Below are positions 34,563-36,707 of a stretch of 36,707 bases of DNA, one piece after another (position 1 is the stretch's first letter; every line of letters begins with the position of its first letter). Source of the stretch: Actinomycetota bacterium. Lineage in GTDB: Bacteria > Actinomycetota > Actinomycetes > Mycobacteriales > JACQDL01. The stretch lies in NCBI GenBank assembly GCA_016201065.1, contig JACQDL010000001.1:1-36707 (forward strand). Reading direction: 5' to 3'. The translations under genes were made by a program, and so were the position numbers. A model generated the notes under the pieces. It saw only the letters and a program-made list of their open reading frames with translations, searched no databases and was not told the DNA's origin.

Positions 34563-35941
34563 GCCGTCCCGCGGCCGGGGAGGTCCCGCACGCCGGCCGC
34601 GAACGCGTCACCGCGCGCGCCGTAGCTGGCGAACATGTCGAGCGAGGCGGCGGCGGGCGCGAGCAGCACCACATCGCCCGGCCGGGCCAGGCCGGCCGCG
34701 GCACGCACCACCTCGATCATGGCCCCATCGTCGGTGCTCGCCACCCGGTGGACGGGGAGGTCGGGGGCGTGTCGCGTGATTGCCCCGGCGATGGTCGCCT
34801 GGTCGGTGCCGAGGAGCACGGCACCGACCAGGCGGTGGCCGTGCTCGGCGAGGAGTCCGTCGACGTGGGCACCCTTGAGCTGGCCTCCGGCGATCCAGAC
34901 CACCCGGTGGTAGCCGGCCAGGGACGCCGCGGCGGCGTGCGGGTTGGTGGCCTTGCTGTCGTCGACGTAGGTCACCCCGCCGACCTCGGCGACGACCTCG
35001 TTGCGGTGCCGGTCGGGCACGAAGGTGCGCAGCCCCTCCGCCACGGCGCCGGCCGGCACCTCGTAGGCCCGGGCCAACGCCGCGGCGGCCAGCGCGTTGG
35101 CCACGTTGTGCGGGCCGGCGGGGCGTACCTCGGCCACCGCGGCGAGCACGGTCGACGGCCCGAAGGCGCGGTCCACGAGCCGGCCACCGCGGACACCGAG
35201 CTGCCCGGGCCCCGGCTCGCCGAGGGTGAACCCGATGACGTCCGGCAGGCCGTCGGCGAGCCGCCGGGCGGCCGGGTCGTCGGCGTTGACGACGTTGACG
35301 GCGTCGGGGTGGAAGATCCGCCGCTTCGCCGCGCCGTACCCGGCCATCGAACCGTGCCAGTCCAGATGGTCCTCCGCGACGTTGAGCAGCGCGGCGGCCC
35401 GTGGCGCGAGGGTGCCGGACCAGTACAGCTGGTAGCTGGACAACTCCACGGCGAGCACCTGGTACGGCGGGTCCTCGCGCACCGCGTCGATGACCGGCAG
35501 CCCCACGTTGCCGGTCGCCACCGCCCGGTGGCCGGCGGCGCGCAGAATCGACTCCAACATCCGGACCGTCGTGGTCTTCCCGTTCGTCCCGGTCAGGCAG
35601 AGCCAGGCCGGGACGGCCCGGTCCGCCTGGAGCCGCCAGGCGAGCTCGACCTCGCCGATCACCTCGATCCCCGCCGCCAGCGCCGCGCGCAGCAGCGGGC
35701 TGTCCGGGCGCCAGCCCGGCGAGGTCACGACCAGTGCGGTACCGGCCGGCGGGGCCGCCAGCCCCGGCCGGACGTCCGCACCGGCCGCGGCGAGGCGCTC
35801 GGTGCGGGCCGAGGCGACCCGGTCGGCGACCGTGACCAGCGCGCCCAGCGCGAGCAGGGCCCGCACCGCCGCCTCGCCGGACGCACCAGCGCCGGCGACG
35901 AGCACCCGCCGGCCGCCGAGCGCCGGCCGGCCGGCGCTCAC
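34559..35941 (-). CDS. murD: UDP-N-acetylmuramoyl-L-alanine-D-glutamate ligase
   Basis: This is a 460-aa ATP-dependent ligase adding D-Glu to UDP-MurNAc-L-Ala. [11 protein letters not shown] is the UDP-binding loop, GTNGKTTT the P-loop, and [13 protein letters not shown] the magnesium/ATP site. [25 protein letters not shown] and [19 protein letters not shown] complete the C-terminal domain. GTG 35941 overlaps the mraY stop (GTGA). Confidence 0.97.
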   Translation of the reverse strand: MSAGRPALGGRRVLVAGAGASGEAAVRALLALGALVTVADRVASARTERLAAAGADVRPGLAAPPAGTALVVTSPGWRPDSPLLRAALAAGIEVIGEVELAWRLQADRAVPAWLCLTGTNGKTTTVRMLESILRAAGHRAVATGNVGLPVIDAVREDPPYQVLAVELSSYQLYWSGTLAPRAAALLNVAEDHLDWHGSMAGYGAAKRRIFHPDAVNVVNADDPAARRLADGLPDVIGFTLGEPGPGQLGVRGGRLVDRAFGPSTVLAAVAEVRPAGPHNVANALAAAALARAYEVPAGAVAEGLRTFVPDRHRNEVVAEVGGVTYVDDSKATNPHAAAASLAGYHRVVWIAGGQLKGAHVDGLLAEHGHRLVGAVLLGTDQATIAGAITRHAPDLPVHRVASTDDGAMIEVVRAAAGLARPGDVVLLAPAAASLDMFASYGARGDAFAAGVRDLPGRGTA

Positions 35942-36707
35942 CCCGGCAGCCCGTAGGAGAGGTACTCGGCGTAGAACAGGCCGAGCCCGAAGGCCGCCGC
36001 GAGACCCGCGATGATCCAGAACCGGATGATCACCGTCGTCTCCGCCCAGCCGGCCAGCTCGAAGTGGTGGTGGATGGGTGCCATGTTGAAGACCCGCCGC
36101 CGCTTCCACTTGAACACGGCGACCTGGATCATCACCGACAGGGTCTCCACCACGAAGAGGCCGCCGAGCACAACGAGCAGCAGTTCGGTGCGGGTCAGGA
36201 TGGCCAGCCCCGCCATCAGGCCACCCAACGCCAACGAACCGGTGTCACCCATGATGATCCGGGCCGGGTGCGCGTTCCACCACAGGAAGCCGAAGCACGC
36301 GGCCATTGCGGCCGCGGCGAGCAGGGCGAGGTCCAGCGGGTCGCGGACCTGGTAGCAGCCTGCCTTCGCGGCCGGAACGCAGGCGTTGCGGAACTGGTAG
36401 AAGCTGATCACGACGTAGGTGCCGAACACCATCGCCGCGCTACCGGCGGCGAGGCCGTCCAGACCGTCGGTGAGGTTGACCGCGTGCGACGTCCCGCTCA
36501 CCACCAGGTAGGCGAAGAGCACGAACCCGGCCGCGCCGAAGCTGATCTGGGGGATGTCCCGGACGAATGACAGGTGCACCGACGCCGGCGTCAGCGAACG
36601 GCCGTTGGCGTAGTGCAGCGCGAGGATCGCGAAGGTGACCGCGACGAAGAGCTGCCCGGCGAACTTCTGCCTGCCGTTGAGCCCCAGGCTGCGCTGCTTG
36701 CGGATCT
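35938..36707 (-). CDS. mraY: Phospho-MurNAc-pentapeptide transferase MraY (5' end outside window)
   Basis: This multi-pass enzyme joins phospho-MurNAc-pentapeptide to undecaprenyl phosphate, making lipid I. About 256 C-terminal codons are visible and ~100 N-terminal ones lie off the right edge; the frame stays open from the edge ([19 protein letters not shown]) through the whole gene. Catalytic landmarks are [12 protein letters not shown] (Asp pair), the [15 protein letters not shown] loop, and the HHH motif in [13 protein letters not shown]. No internal start should be used. Confidence 0.96.
   Translation of the reverse strand, partial: IRKQRSLGLNGRQKFAGQLFVAVTFAILALHYANGRSLTPASVHLSFVRDIPQISFGAAGFVLFAYLVVSGTSHAVNLTDGLDGLAAGSAAMVFGTYVVISFYQFRNACVPAAKAGCYQVRDPLDLALLAAAAMAACFGFLWWNAHPARIIMGDTGSLALGGLMAGLAILTRTELLLVVLGGLFVVETLSVMIQVAVFKWKRRRVFNMAPIHHHFELAGWAETTVIIRFWIIAGLAAAFGLGLFYAEYLSYGLPG

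Noticed and set aside
1-36707. CRISPR arrays, tRNA or rRNA genes, insertion sequences, phage integrase or attachment sites
   Set aside because: None seen. The repeats found are two-copy only, no tRNA-like cloverleaf or CCA end was noticed, and no transposase or integrase motif appears in any plausible frame.

Overview
The window is high-GC actinobacterial chromosome. Gene content and order point to the Micromonosporaceae (Micromonospora/Salinispora-like). The evidence is a Wag31/SepF/YggT division cluster, a PriA-type HisA, an ileS gene behind a translational T-box, and a his operon carrying a small membrane protein and a RidA-like gene. The genus is inferred, because no rRNA or other marker is present.

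Layout. (1) Positions 1-3490 are accessory and partly decayed: a gene cut by the left edge, two copies of a small cassette (a Cys-motif small protein followed by an HTH gene), a HAD phosphatase, and an XRE/TPR regulator that converges on the phosphatase. Copy 1 has lost exactly 236 bp between 7-bp repeats. Copy 2 keeps an intact first gene, but its HTH gene is internally deleted. (2) 3535-5302 holds an ABC exporter (ATPase and permease, ATGA-coupled), followed by the wreck of a coupled TetR regulator. (3) 5330-7240 holds a class II aldolase-like gene on the minus strand. Beside it, on the plus strand, are an 88-aa orphan, a glycine-cleavage-H-like lipoyl carrier with an extra C-terminal CxxC, and an overlapping thioredoxin-like gene. 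(4) 7264-13208 (minus) is the his operon hisD-hisC-hisB-hisH-(small membrane protein)-priA-ridA-hisF, with 4-bp stop/start overlaps at most junctions. (5) 13319-14026 (plus) is a Lon-substrate-binding-domain protein, probably from a leaderless mRNA. (6) 14045-19222 (minus) is a housekeeping run: TraR/DksA-type zinc finger protein, lspA, an RluD-type pseudouridine synthase, a CPBP protease, a GNAT enzyme, an amidohydrolase and DUF2567. (7) 19346-21183 (minus) is a cation/proton antiporter coupled to a DUF167 protein. (8) 21318-24771 (plus) is ileS with its T-box leader. (9) 24772-36707 (minus) is the division and cell-wall (dcw) cluster, read from the right: mraY (cut by the edge), murD, ftsW, murG, murC, ftsQ, ftsZ, pgeF, yggS, sepF, yggT, wag31, then a small membrane protein.

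How the genes work together. The dcw genes make lipid II (MraY, MurD, MurG, MurC) and build the septum (FtsW, FtsQ, FtsZ, SepF), while Wag31 directs polar growth. The his genes carry PRPP-derived intermediates to histidine. The points most worth following up are the lipoyl-carrier/thioredoxin pair, the IleRS whose HIGH motif reads GTHH, the RidA paralogue that lacks the usual catalytic arginine, and the precisely reconstructable deletions in the decayed cassettes and the TetR gene.
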